From Gammaproteobacteria bacterium (lineage in GTDB: Bacteria; Pseudomonadota; Gammaproteobacteria; S012-40), in contig JAOUJM010000018.1 of NCBI GenBank assembly GCA_029883265.1, positions 1 to 39,414 of the forward strand: a DNA stretch of 39,414 nucleotides, read 5' to 3'. Below, piece after piece: positions 8,633-16,246 of the stretch (positions within the stretch are counted from its first letter, which is position 1; every line of letters begins with the position of its first letter). Below the pieces are notes generated by a model that saw nothing but the letters and a program-made list of their open reading frames with translations, had not been told where the DNA came from and did not search any database. Both the position numbers and the translations under genes were made by a program.

Positions 8633-11341
8633 ATGTTTAAATCTATCGCCAGTAAGGTTTTTGGTAGTCGAAATGACCGCGAGTTAAAACGCTTAACCAA
8701 GCGGGTTACTCAGATTAATGCTCTTGAAGCTCGTTATGCTGAAATGAGTGATGAGCAACTCCAACAATTAACCAGCCAGTTCCGTGAACGCTATCAAAAC
8801 GGTGAAAGCTTGGATGCAATGTTGCCTGAAGCATTTGCTGCAGTCAGAGAGGCCGGTAAACGCGTATTACATATGCGTCATTTTGATGTTCAATTAATCG
8901 GCGGTATGGTGCTACATGAAGGGCGTATCTCAGAAATGCGTACTGGTGAAGGTAAAACACTAGTAGCGACGTTGGCGGTTTACCTAAATGCGCTGAGTGG
9001 TGAGGGAGTGCATGTTATTACTGTTAATGATTATTTGGCGCAACGTGATTCGGACTGGATGGGACGTTTATACAATTTTTTAGGCATGAGTACTGGAGTC
9101 ATAGTCTCAGGGCAGGACAACGACACAAAACGTGCGGCTTATGCTTGTGACATCACATATGGCACTAATAACGAATATGGTTTTGATTATTTGCGCGACA
9201 ACATGGCGTTTTCTTCAGCCGATCGAGTTCAGCGAGGTTTAAATTTTGCGGTTATCGATGAGGTGGACTCAATACTTATCGATGAAGCACGTACACCTTT
9301 GATTATTTCTGGGCCTGCCGACGAAAGTTCGGATTTGTACACTAAAATAAACAAATTGATTCCAAATCTGGTCAAGCAAGAACAAGAAGATGGACCGGGT
9401 GACTATTCGGTTGATGAAAAAATCAAACAAGTTTATTTCACAGAAGATGGTCATGTGAATGTCGAGCAATTGCTAACGAAAGCGGGTATTTTGGCTGAAG
9501 GTGAAAGCCTCTATGATCCGCAGAATATCAACATCATGCATCATTTGAATGCCGCATTACGGGCACATGTGCTTTATCAACGCGAGGTTGATTATGTCGT
9601 GCAAAATAACGAAATTGTTATTGTTGATGAGTTCACTGGTCGCACTATGCCTGGGCGTCGTTGGTCTGAGGGTTTGCACCAAGCAATTGAAGCAAAGGAA
9701 GGGGTAACGATTCAGCAAGAAAACCAAACCTTAGCATCGATCACTTTTCAGAACTACTTTCGTTTATATAACAAACTTTCTGGTATGACCGGCACGGCTG
9801 ATACTGAGGCATATGAGTTTCAGCATATTTATGGATTGGAAGTTACAGTGATTCCAACCAACAAACCCGTCGTACGCCAGGATTTAACGGATCTTGTATA
9901 CCTTACTGCTAGAGAAAAATTTAGTGCAATCTGCGAAGACATCAAAGGCTGTGTCGAGCGTCAGCAACCAGTCTTAGTTGGTACAACGTCAATTGAAGTT
10001 TCTGAATATTTAGCCAGTATTTTGAAGAAAGACAATATTAAATTCGAAGTACTTAATGCTAAATATCATGAACGTGAAGCAGAAATTATTTCTCAAGCGG
10101 GGCAGCCCGGTGCGGTGACTGTTGCAACTAATATGGCGGGTCGTGGAACGGATATTGTCTTGGGTGGCAATTTGGAAACAGAAATTTCTGCCTTGAAAAA
10201 TCCAACGACAGAAGAAATTGATAAGCGTACTCAAGACTGGCAAGAGCGTCATCAAAAAGTCTTAAACGCTGGCGGTTTGCATGTTATCGGTACTGAGCGC
10301 CATGAGTCACGACGCATTGATAATCAATTACGCGGTCGTAGCGGACGCCAGGGTGATGCTGGCTCGACACGATTTTATTTGTCTTTAGAAGACAATTTAA
10401 TGCGAATTTTTGCATCTGAGCGTGTTGCTGGATTAATGCAAAAACTAGGCATGCAAGAAGGTGAAGCTATTGAACATCCATGGGTGACCAAGGCCATAGA
10501 AAATGCGCAACGCAAAGTTGAAGGACGAAATTTTGATTCACGCAAACAGCTTCTAGAATATGATGACGTTGCCAATGAACAACGTAAAGTAATATATGAA
10601 GAACGCAACGATGTGATGGATCTTGAAGATATTTCTGACATGATTACAACCATCCGCAGCGATGTTGTGCATAATATGCTTGCTCAGTATATTCCACCGG
10701 GTAGCATGGATGAACAATGGGATGTGTCAGGTCTTGAGGATGCATTGCAGCGCGAGTTTGGTCAAACCCTGCCAATAAAGCAGTGGTTGGATGATGATCA
10801 TGATTTGTATGAAGAAACTCTGCGTGATCGTATTAGTGAAACTATAATCGCTGATTATCATCAAAAAGAAGAACAGGTCGGTGCATCGACTATGCGTCAG
10901 TTCGAAAAAGCCGTAATGTTGCAAGTGCTAGATAATTTGTGGAAAGAACATTTGGCTGCTATGGACTATTTACGTCAAGGTATTCATTTACGCGGTTATG
11001 CACAGAAAAACCCTAAACAAGAATACAAACGCGAAGCATTCGAGTTGTTCTCCAATTTATTGGATCGAGTAAAAGCTGAAGTTATTAATATTCTTTCCCG
11101 GGTACAAGTTGCTGCGGAAGAAGACGTGCGTAAGGTTGAAGAGCAACGTCGAGCACAGCAACAAATGCAATTTAATCATCCTGATGCGCAAAGCGTGTTA
11201 AGTGGGAGTGATAATGATTCAGTTAGCTCTGAAGAAGCTGCGCAACCATTTGTAAGGGATGGCCGAAAAGTAGGACGCAATGAACCCTGTCCATGTGGCT
11301 CAGGTAAAAAATACAAACAATGTCATGGGAAAGTGAATTAG
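8633..11341 (+). CDS. secA: Preprotein translocase motor ATPase SecA
   Basis: SecA drives secretory preproteins through SecYEG using ATP. The 902-residue length matches the E. coli enzyme. Walker A is [11 protein letters not shown] and Walker B is [21 protein letters not shown]. The second nucleotide domain shows [15 protein letters not shown], and [21 protein letters not shown] gives motif VI. The helical scaffold is seen in [20 protein letters not shown]. The C-terminus keeps the zinc/SecB-binding motif [14 protein letters not shown], implying a SecB-dependent system. No secM-like arrest gene precedes it; the upstream gene is the M23 peptidase behind a terminator. A PilZ gene follows 82 bases downstream. 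Confidence 0.99.
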   Translation: MFKSIASKVFGSRNDRELKRLTKRVTQINALEARYAEMSDEQLQQLTSQFRERYQNGESLDAMLPEAFAAVREAGKRVLHMRHFDVQLIGGMVLHEGRISEMRTGEGKTLVATLAVYLNALSGEGVHVITVNDYLAQRDSDWMGRLYNFLGMSTGVIVSGQDNDTKRAAYACDITYGTNNEYGFDYLRDNMAFSSADRVQRGLNFAVIDEVDSILIDEARTPLIISGPADESSDLYTKINKLIPNLVKQEQEDGPGDYSVDEKIKQVYFTEDGHVNVEQLLTKAGILAEGESLYDPQNINIMHHLNAALRAHVLYQREVDYVVQNNEIVIVDEFTGRTMPGRRWSEGLHQAIEAKEGVTIQQENQTLASITFQNYFRLYNKLSGMTGTADTEAYEFQHIYGLEVTVIPTNKPVVRQDLTDLVYLTAREKFSAICEDIKGCVERQQPVLVGTTSIEVSEYLASILKKDNIKFEVLNAKYHEREAEIISQAGQPGAVTVATNMAGRGTDIVLGGNLETEISALKNPTTEEIDKRTQDWQERHQKVLNAGGLHVIGTERHESRRIDNQLRGRSGRQGDAGSTRFYLSLEDNLMRIFASERVAGLMQKLGMQEGEAIEHPWVTKAIENAQRKVEGRNFDSRKQLLEYDDVANEQRKVIYEERNDVMDLEDISDMITTIRSDVVHNMLAQYIPPGSMDEQWDVSGLEDALQREFGQTLPIKQWLDDDHDLYEETLRDRISETIIADYHQKEEQVGASTMRQFEKAVMLQVLDNLWKEHLAAMDYLRQGIHLRGYAQKNPKQEYKREAFELFSNLLDRVKAEVINILSRVQVAAEEDVRKVEEQRRAQQQMQFNHPDAQSVLSGSDNDSVSSEEAAQPFVRDGRKVGRNEPCPCGSGKKYKQCHGKVN

Positions 11342-11423
11342 TTTTTGTAAACCAATAAACTAAGTCTGGCATGAATATTGGAATCTTTGTTGTGCTCAGT
11401 GAAGATCATCCGGAGGCTCGACC

Positions 11424-11759
11424 ATGGCAGACACATTATACAATTACAAACGTTCATTCAGTGAAAAGCGCGATTTTATGCGCATGCAGATCAAATGTCC
11501 GGTCACATTTAGTGAGATTGATTCGGATGTTGAATACCAAGGTACATGCATCAATTTAAGTGCCAAAGGTGTATTGATTCAAGCAAAACGCCGTTTCCCA
11601 GAAGGTACCCGCTTAGCTATTTTTGTGCAGCCAGAATTAGCTATTTCACCAAATTTTTCCGCTACTATCGAGGTTATTCGTACGGAAGTCGATGCTGATG
11701 CTTCTGAATATCGTTTTGCAGGACGTATAGAAGAAATAAGCGTGGCAAAACCCAAATAA
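11424..11759 (+). CDS. PilZ-domain c-di-GMP-binding protein
   Basis: This is a single-domain 111-residue PilZ protein, a class that responds to cyclic di-GMP and often acts on pili, flagella or exopolysaccharide. Both ligand motifs are present: RxxxR as R16-D-F-M-R20, and (D/N)xSxxG as N44-L-S-A-K-G49. It should therefore bind c-di-GMP, unlike the non-binding founding PilZ protein. The start is set by GGAGG at 11412-11416, 7 bases before ATG 11424. The gene lies 82 bases after secA and upstream of a phosphatase-like gene and the flgT-flgP pair. A motility role is suggested by these neighbours and is an inference only. Confidence 0.85.
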   Translation: MADTLYNYKRSFSEKRDFMRMQIKCPVTFSEIDSDVEYQGTCINLSAKGVLIQAKRRFPEGTRLAIFVQPELAISPNFSATIEVIRTEVDADASEYRFAGRIEEISVAKPK

Positions 11760-11818
11760 AATATTATCGCCAATTGGTTTATACTCTACGCATTTAATTC
11801 ATGGGTTGAGTAAATGTT

Positions 11819-12262
11819 ATGCCAGCATTGAGCGATATACCTAATTTTCGTGTAGTAGATTCCGAAATTTTTACCGCAGGTCAGCCAAGTCGTGATCAGT
11901 TTAGTATCATTGCTGAGGAAGGCTTTGAAACTGTGATTAATCTCGCAATGCTTGATAGTCTTGGTGCGCTGGAAGATGAAGCTGCAGTCGTGAAATCGTT
12001 CAAAATGGAATATGTTCATATTCCCGTTCCATTTGATGCTCCAGAGCTATCCCAGTTTTTAAGATTTGAAAAGGTTTTATTGGACTTGAAACAGGAGGCT
12101 TGTTTCATCCATTGTATTGCCAATAAGCGTGTAAGCGTTTTTATGTATTTGTTTGCCATAAGGCATCGCAAGGATGCGCAAGAAATTGAGCGAATGATGC
12201 TTTCAGTATGGCAGCCCAATAAAGTTTGGCGAGTGTTTATTAAAAACTGTTTGGTTAATTAA
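11819..12262 (+). CDS. DUF442/tyrosine-phosphatase-like protein with variant P-loop
   Basis: The 147-residue protein resembles the small dual-specificity-phosphatase-like (DUF442, beta-lactamase-hydrolase-like) family. The opening DSEIFTAGQPSRDQFSIIAEEGFETVINL is the family's usual N-terminus. The catalytic loop reads H98-C99-IANK-R104, a Cys-x4-Arg arrangement with Asn where classical loops have Gly. Cys and Arg are both kept, so phosphatase activity is plausible, but the substrate is unknown. ATG 11819 gives the expected N-terminus. It starts 59 bases after the PilZ gene, so the two could share a transcript, and it converges with flgT, whose stop lies 19 bases beyond. Confidence 0.7.
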   Translation: MPALSDIPNFRVVDSEIFTAGQPSRDQFSIIAEEGFETVINLAMLDSLGALEDEAAVVKSFKMEYVHIPVPFDAPELSQFLRFEKVLLDLKQEACFIHCIANKRVSVFMYLFAIRHRKDAQEIERMMLSVWQPNKVWRVFIKNCLVN

Positions 12263-12281
12263 GAAATACAATTTGCATGTT

Positions 12282-13448
12282 TTACCAGCCAAAACGAATA
12301 ATATCACCTGGGTATAATTTAACTTTATCGACTTCGAGTTGGCCAATGGAAAATTGGGGTTGCACATTCTTAACTGCGATTGAAGCGACTGGATCTTGGT
12401 CAAACCCCAAAAGATACTGATTGCTGCGGTCTAAAATAGGTTTAGGTTTGAAACGATAGGCTGAAAGTACATCACCTACCCGCACTAGGGAAACACCTCC
12501 CGCATTAAAAAATATTTTTTTTCCCTCTACCTGAAGCACTCTTGCGAGAAAGGGTATTTGTAATAAATCGGATTGTACGAATTCGACTTGGCGTTTTAAG
12601 ATTCGTTCTAGTACCCGTCCAAAATTTGTTTGATAAAAATCCGCTTGAGAAAATAACGTTGTGTTAGGTTTCAAATATCCGGCATGATTGGCTTTTTCAC
12701 TAAAACGATGCTGAGCGATTCGAGCACCGGTAAATCCATCGTAAATAGTCAATTCGATTTCAACTTGCCTTGCCTTGCTAACCACATACTGTTTGTGTAC
12801 GCCAAGATCGCGGATAACACCATTTATGATTATTTGTGCGCCAAGGGTTTCGCTAAGATGATTGATTTGTTTTGCATAATCCGAGACTTGCGGGGTTACT
12901 TCTGGGATTAAATACGCTGTGGCATCAACTGCGATAAACTCGCCGGTCAACTCGAGGCGTCGCAATAATTCCCTAGGAAGGTCATGTTCGATATTCGGTA
13001 AATCATAAGTATGGGTGCGATTAATTATCTGAAATTGTAGTGCTGCGATTTTCTTGCGGTAACGTGCAGCAGGGTTGGGTTTGCGGATTTTATTGTGTGG
13101 AACAATTGCACGAATGCGTACGTGATAAGTATCGCCTGTTGTCCATTCATCTAGTATTTGCACGTCTTCAACTGTGCCAGCGGCGGAAACGCGTACACTG
13201 TCGATGATTAATACGTTTTCACTCACTGTGCTACTGGAGTCAACTTTTGCTTCGGTCTGTAGCATGGCTTGTTGTACAGCATTCTTGATTGCATGTTGTT
13301 TTGCTAATTGGGTTGCGCCATTAATGATTGCCGCACTGCCTTCGGTTTCGATGGTGCGTTCGGCAAATACTGTTGTGATAAATAAATTAAGACAAAAGAA
13401 ACCGGCAAACCAAAGTTTGCCGGAAAAGTTTTGCAGTGTTGTCGCCAT
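12282..13448 (-). CDS. flgT: Flagellar H-ring protein FlgT
   Basis: FlgT is a periplasmic protein that builds the H ring around the LP ring of Vibrio-type polar flagella and stabilises the basal body and the MotX/Y stator ring. The 388-residue product has a signal peptide (hydrophobic to about residue 28, cleavage near TVFA-ER), then ETEGSAAIINGATQLAKQHAIKNAVQQAML, typical of the FlgT N-domain. A middle domain (AALQFQIINRTHTYDLPNIEHDLPRELLRRLE) and a C-terminal beta domain ending YPGDIIRFGW follow. All three FlgT domains appear present. The ATG lies 2 bases after the flgP stop, so the pair is translationally coupled. No other flagellar gene is visible nearby. Confidence 0.85.
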   Translation of the reverse strand: MATTLQNFSGKLWFAGFFCLNLFITTVFAERTIETEGSAAIINGATQLAKQHAIKNAVQQAMLQTEAKVDSSSTVSENVLIIDSVRVSAAGTVEDVQILDEWTTGDTYHVRIRAIVPHNKIRKPNPAARYRKKIAALQFQIINRTHTYDLPNIEHDLPRELLRRLELTGEFIAVDATAYLIPEVTPQVSDYAKQINHLSETLGAQIIINGVIRDLGVHKQYVVSKARQVEIELTIYDGFTGARIAQHRFSEKANHAGYLKPNTTLFSQADFYQTNFGRVLERILKRQVEFVQSDLLQIPFLARVLQVEGKKIFFNAGGVSLVRVGDVLSAYRFKPKPILDRSNQYLLGFDQDPVASIAVKNVQPQFSIGQLEVDKVKLYPGDIIRFGW

Positions 13449-13450
13449 GT

Positions 13451-14203
13451 TTATTCGTTGTAATAGAAGTCGGAACTGATCATGCCGTTATTGGGTTTGT
13501 TGACCGGCATGAAAGCAGGATTTGGATCTCTATCGCTAATTTGTTCAATGGAAAGCTGTGGTTTAATTTGGGTGCCAACGGGAAGCATGGAGGCGCAGGG
13601 ATCACCGGGTTTCATGGCCGCATTTCGAATGGCGCCGACAAGAAAATCTTGACCAATGCGCATTTCAACAACGGTTTCATAAGTGCCATCTTCTTGAGAA
13701 TTCTCGGCTATGACACGAGCGCCGCGCAGATGAGTGTCCAAATAAACACGGAAACGATCCTTCTCGACAACCATGTCACCGATAGTGGTGCCACCCCAGA
13801 TTTGAACGCCATTCACGCGTTCAGCCAAACTGCGGTATGCGTCTATTTTTGCGGCTCGCATGGACATTAAGCGGCGTTGGGCTTCCGGGTAGAATGCTTT
13901 AGGTGGCGCGCCATAGCCGGTTACGCGTATGCGTATGGCCTCGGCTTTCTGGCCATTATTGTTTATGTATTGCAAGAGTTCCTTCTGTGCGTCAGTGCAT
14001 TCCTGTTCTCTAGTCTTTTCATCTTCTTTTTGCGAAACTTTTTGTGTGCTAAATGCGGTCTCTGCGTTTGTTTGAGCGCTTGCGCCAGAATTAGGATCGA
14101 ATTCCGCGTTGGCATTTTCGTTACTGGGTACAGTCGAGCAGGCGCAAAGCAAACTGAATACACCTGCAAGTATGTAAGCGTTGGCCGAACGTGAAATAGT
14201 CAT
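13451..14203 (-). CDS. flgP: FlgP/LPP20-family outer-membrane lipoprotein
   Basis: FlgP is an LPP20-family lipoprotein forming part of the outer-membrane-associated disk/H ring of polar flagella. From ATG 14203 the product is 250 residues. It begins MTISRSANAYILAGVFSLLCAC, a signal peptide with lipobox LLCAC. The core contains IRIRVTGYGAPPKAFYPEAQ, then RLMSMRAAKIDAYRSLAERVNGV, the LPP20 signature. AGGAG at 14210-14214 sits 6 bases before this ATG. An upstream in-frame ATG at 14269 would put the lipobox far from the N-terminus and would overlap the promoter, so it is rejected. It is followed at once by flgT. A sigma-54-type promoter lies about 60 bases upstream of the start. Confidence 0.85.
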   Translation of the reverse strand: MTISRSANAYILAGVFSLLCACSTVPSNENANAEFDPNSGASAQTNAETAFSTQKVSQKEDEKTREQECTDAQKELLQYINNNGQKAEAIRIRVTGYGAPPKAFYPEAQRRLMSMRAAKIDAYRSLAERVNGVQIWGGTTIGDMVVEKDRFRVYLDTHLRGARVIAENSQEDGTYETVVEMRIGQDFLVGAIRNAAMKPGDPCASMLPVGTQIKPQLSIEQISDRDPNPAFMPVNKPNNGMISSDFYYNE

Positions 14204-14209
14204 TATGAA

Positions 14210-14214
14210 CTCCT
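14210..14214 (-). promoter_or_regulatory. Ribosome binding site of flgP
   Basis: AGGAG on the minus strand lies 6 bases before ATG 14203. It decides the start in favour of the lipoprotein signal peptide over the longer open frame from 14269. Confidence 0.75.
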
Positions 14215-14264
14215 GGTAAAAATAGTTTGAAACGAATTCATCGTTTCCCAAGTGATTGTTAAAA

Positions 14265-14281
14265 AGCAAAAGCTAAGCCAA
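14265..14281 (-). promoter_or_regulatory. Sigma-54 (RpoN) -24/-12 promoter for flgP-flgT
   Basis: Read on the minus strand the site is TTGGCTTAGCTTTTGCT. It has the -24 element TTGGC and the -12 element TTGCT, with exactly 10 bases between the invariant GG and GC, matching the YTGGC...TTGCW consensus at its key positions. Transcription would start near 14254, leaving a leader of about 50 bases to the flgP ATG. RpoN control of middle flagellar genes is established for polar flagella of the Vibrio/Pseudomonas type. No activator site was identified. Confidence 0.65.
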
Positions 14282-14352
14282 CCTTGTTTGGCTCAAATCT
14301 TGTAAGTGCTAGTGGTGAAGGTTTTTTCTAGAGTCTTGTTGGTTGTGAGTAA

Positions 14353-14366
14353 TTGAGCTCGCTCAA
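14353..14366. repeat. Palindrome in the flgP/VWA intergenic region
   Basis: TTGAGC and GCTCAA flank a 2-base spacer, a perfect 6-bp inverted repeat. It lies 85-100 bases upstream of the flgP sigma-54 site and 40 bases upstream of the divergent VWA-like gene. It could be an operator for either gene; its length gives only modest significance. Confidence 0.35.
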
Positions 14367-14406
14367 CTAGGGTGTTGTGTTTATGGTGTGTTGACGGGAA
14401 TGCTTT

Positions 14407-15237
14407 GTGTGTGTGACTAGATATATTTATTTAATTATTGGATTGCTTGCATTCAACGCACCAGTGTTAGTTGCCGCGCCAAACTCTTGTTTTGAGGCGA
14501 TAGAATACGGTCAGAAAGTTGACGTAACAACTCGTCAGTCATTATTTGTATTAATCGATCAAACAACGCCTCTCGGTCCACAAATGAAAGCGCGCGTTCA
14601 AAGCCTATTGAATTTCTGGGGTGATGCTGGCGATAAAGTAACGGTGGTCGCTTTTTCTGCGAATATGCGAGGTCGATATCCTGAAGTATTGTTTAGTCAG
14701 CAACTAGAGCCCAAACCAACACAAGATTATCTATACAATCTGCGACATGATGACCGCAAAGTGCTGTTAGAATGCTTGGCATTGCAGCAAAAATTTTTTC
14801 GAAACGGTTTTGCAGATGCTTTGTCAATGGCTCTAAACGGCATCAATCCAGAAATTCCCAAAACGGATTTGTTGGATACACTAAAACAAGTATCCTTGGA
14901 ATTGGTGAAAAAAGAAAAAGGTGAGCGTCGAATTCTATTTTTAGTGAGTGATGGAATGGAAAATAGTAGCGCTATTTCATTCTATCGAGCGAAAACCATT
15001 GAACGTACCAAGTCTCGAAAATTAATGGGCAAAATTAGGCGCAAGGGTTTAGTTGCGAACTGGGATGGAATTGAAGTTTATATGTACGGGCTTGGATTAC
15101 CGTCCAAGCCTAAGGCCTATGTGAAAACCAAAACAATGCGCAATTTACGAGACTTCTGGGAACATTATTTCACTGAAGGTAATGCAACGATTAAAGCCAT
15201 CGGTAGCCCAGAATTACTTATTTCATCATTAGAGTAA
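14407..15237 (+). CDS. Secreted VWA-like domain protein of unknown function
   Basis: The 276-residue protein begins with an uncleaved-looking basic start and a hydrophobic signal (IYLIIGLLAFNAPVLVAA), so it is probably periplasmic. The core resembles a von Willebrand factor A fold: QSLFVLIDQTTPLG stands where the DxSxS MIDAS motif would be, GDKVTVVAFSA follows, and RRILFLVSDGMENSS gives the later strand with Asp. The MIDAS motif is altered (D-Q-T-T), so metal binding is uncertain. No Shine-Dalgarno decides between the two tandem GTG starts at 14407 and 14413; there is no in-frame ATG. It is divergent from flgP-flgT and overlaps the 3' end of the transporter gene by 9 bases. A link to the flagellar pair is only positional. 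Confidence 0.6.
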   Translation: MCVTRYIYLIIGLLAFNAPVLVAAPNSCFEAIEYGQKVDVTTRQSLFVLIDQTTPLGPQMKARVQSLLNFWGDAGDKVTVVAFSANMRGRYPEVLFSQQLEPKPTQDYLYNLRHDDRKVLLECLALQQKFFRNGFADALSMALNGINPEIPKTDLLDTLKQVSLELVKKEKGERRILFLVSDGMENSSAISFYRAKTIERTKSRKLMGKIRRKGLVANWDGIEVYMYGLGLPSKPKAYVKTKTMRNLRDFWEHYFTEGNATIKAIGSPELLISSLE

Positions 15238-16155
15238 CGTCTGTTCTTGTCGACTGCGTAAATAGGCACTCATTCCCGCTGCGGTCAAAACACACCACAC
15301 CGCAAAAATGGCACCTGGTAACGCGGTTTCAGCTTGAAAATGTTTTAAGGCTAAAGCAACACCTAGTCCTGCGTTTTGCATTCCAATTTCAATAGACAAG
15401 GCTATACGTTTGCGTAGCCCAAAGCCATAGAGTTTTGCTAAATACCAGCCAAGCACATAGCCGAGTGCATTAATCAAAACCACCCAGAATAATAATTCTA
15501 GTCCTACTGTACTCAAACGGGATTGGTTCGCGGCAATGGCATAACTGCAAATAATGACAATGGCGATGACTGCAATCGTGGGTGCGATTTGAATAATTGG
15601 TTTGACTTGGCGTGCAAAATATTTTTTAACGCTTATGCCGAGTAAAACCGGAAGTAGCACGGTATAGATAATTGTTTTCATCATTGGCCAAAATGGGATA
15701 GGCAATAAGGCACCGCCGAGAAGTTCAACTAATGTAGGAGTAAAAAGTGGCGAAACTAGCGTGGCAATTGTTGTTAAGGTGATTGAATAAGCAATAGCAC
15801 CACCGGCGAGATAAACGACCACGTTGCTCGCCATAGCGCCGGGAGCACATCCGACAATAATTAGTCCTAACGCTATTTCAGGCGGCAAATTACTTAGCAT
15901 AGCTGCCGCAAAGGCCAATAAGGGCATCACCGTATATTGAGTCGCAAGTCCATAAATGATGGGTAAAGGTTGTTTTAGGGTGGCTTTTAAATCATCACTT
16001 TCTAGCACCAATCCAAGGGCAAACATAGTGGCGGCAAAAAACCAAAGAAAACTGGATTTAAAAATAAGAAACGCAGGTGGATAAAAATAGGCGCTAATCG
16101 CACCTAAAGCCGTTAAAAGCGCCAGGTTTTTTCCAATAAAATTGAATATAAACAT
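15229..16155 (-). CDS. Bile acid:sodium symporter (BASS) family transporter
   Basis: This is a polytopic 308-residue membrane protein with about nine or ten hydrophobic segments. It belongs to the BASS/SBF family of sodium-coupled organic-anion transporters. Family hallmarks are IVGCAPGAMASNVVVYLAGG in the first half and SIEIGMQNAGLGVALAL in the second, the two crossover motifs that form the sodium and substrate sites. Bacterial members carry diverse substrates (organic and keto acids, steroids), so the substrate here is not assigned. ATG 16155 begins MFIFNFIGKN. The gene converges with the VWA-like gene and diverges from uvrD. Confidence 0.88.
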   Translation of the reverse strand: MFIFNFIGKNLALLTALGAISAYFYPPAFLIFKSSFLWFFAATMFALGLVLESDDLKATLKQPLPIIYGLATQYTVMPLLAFAAAMLSNLPPEIALGLIIVGCAPGAMASNVVVYLAGGAIAYSITLTTIATLVSPLFTPTLVELLGGALLPIPFWPMMKTIIYTVLLPVLLGISVKKYFARQVKPIIQIAPTIAVIAIVIICSYAIAANQSRLSTVGLELLFWVVLINALGYVLGWYLAKLYGFGLRKRIALSIEIGMQNAGLGVALALKHFQAETALPGAIFAVWCVLTAAGMSAYLRSRQEQTLL

Positions 16156-16246
16156 GAATATTAGTCACTTATGGTTTGATTATTAAATAGAAGCCAACTT
16201 GAAATCAACGCCAACTTTGTGTGCAGTTTCTGATAAAATCCCATCC

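Noticed and set aside
11366-11382. Sigma-54-like CTGGCATGAATATTGGA upstream of the PilZ gene
   Set aside because: The -24 half is excellent but the -12 half has GG instead of the near-invariant GC, so I do not call it a promoter.
14204-14269. Longer flgP start at 14269
   Set aside because: It would overlap the sigma-54 site and bury the lipoprotein signal peptide. AGGAG and the lipobox favour 14203.
16156-16246. Possible LexA-controlled promoter for uvrD
   Set aside because: No CTGT-N8-ACAG-like palindrome is present, and the TAAAAT box near 16234 lacks a properly spaced -35.
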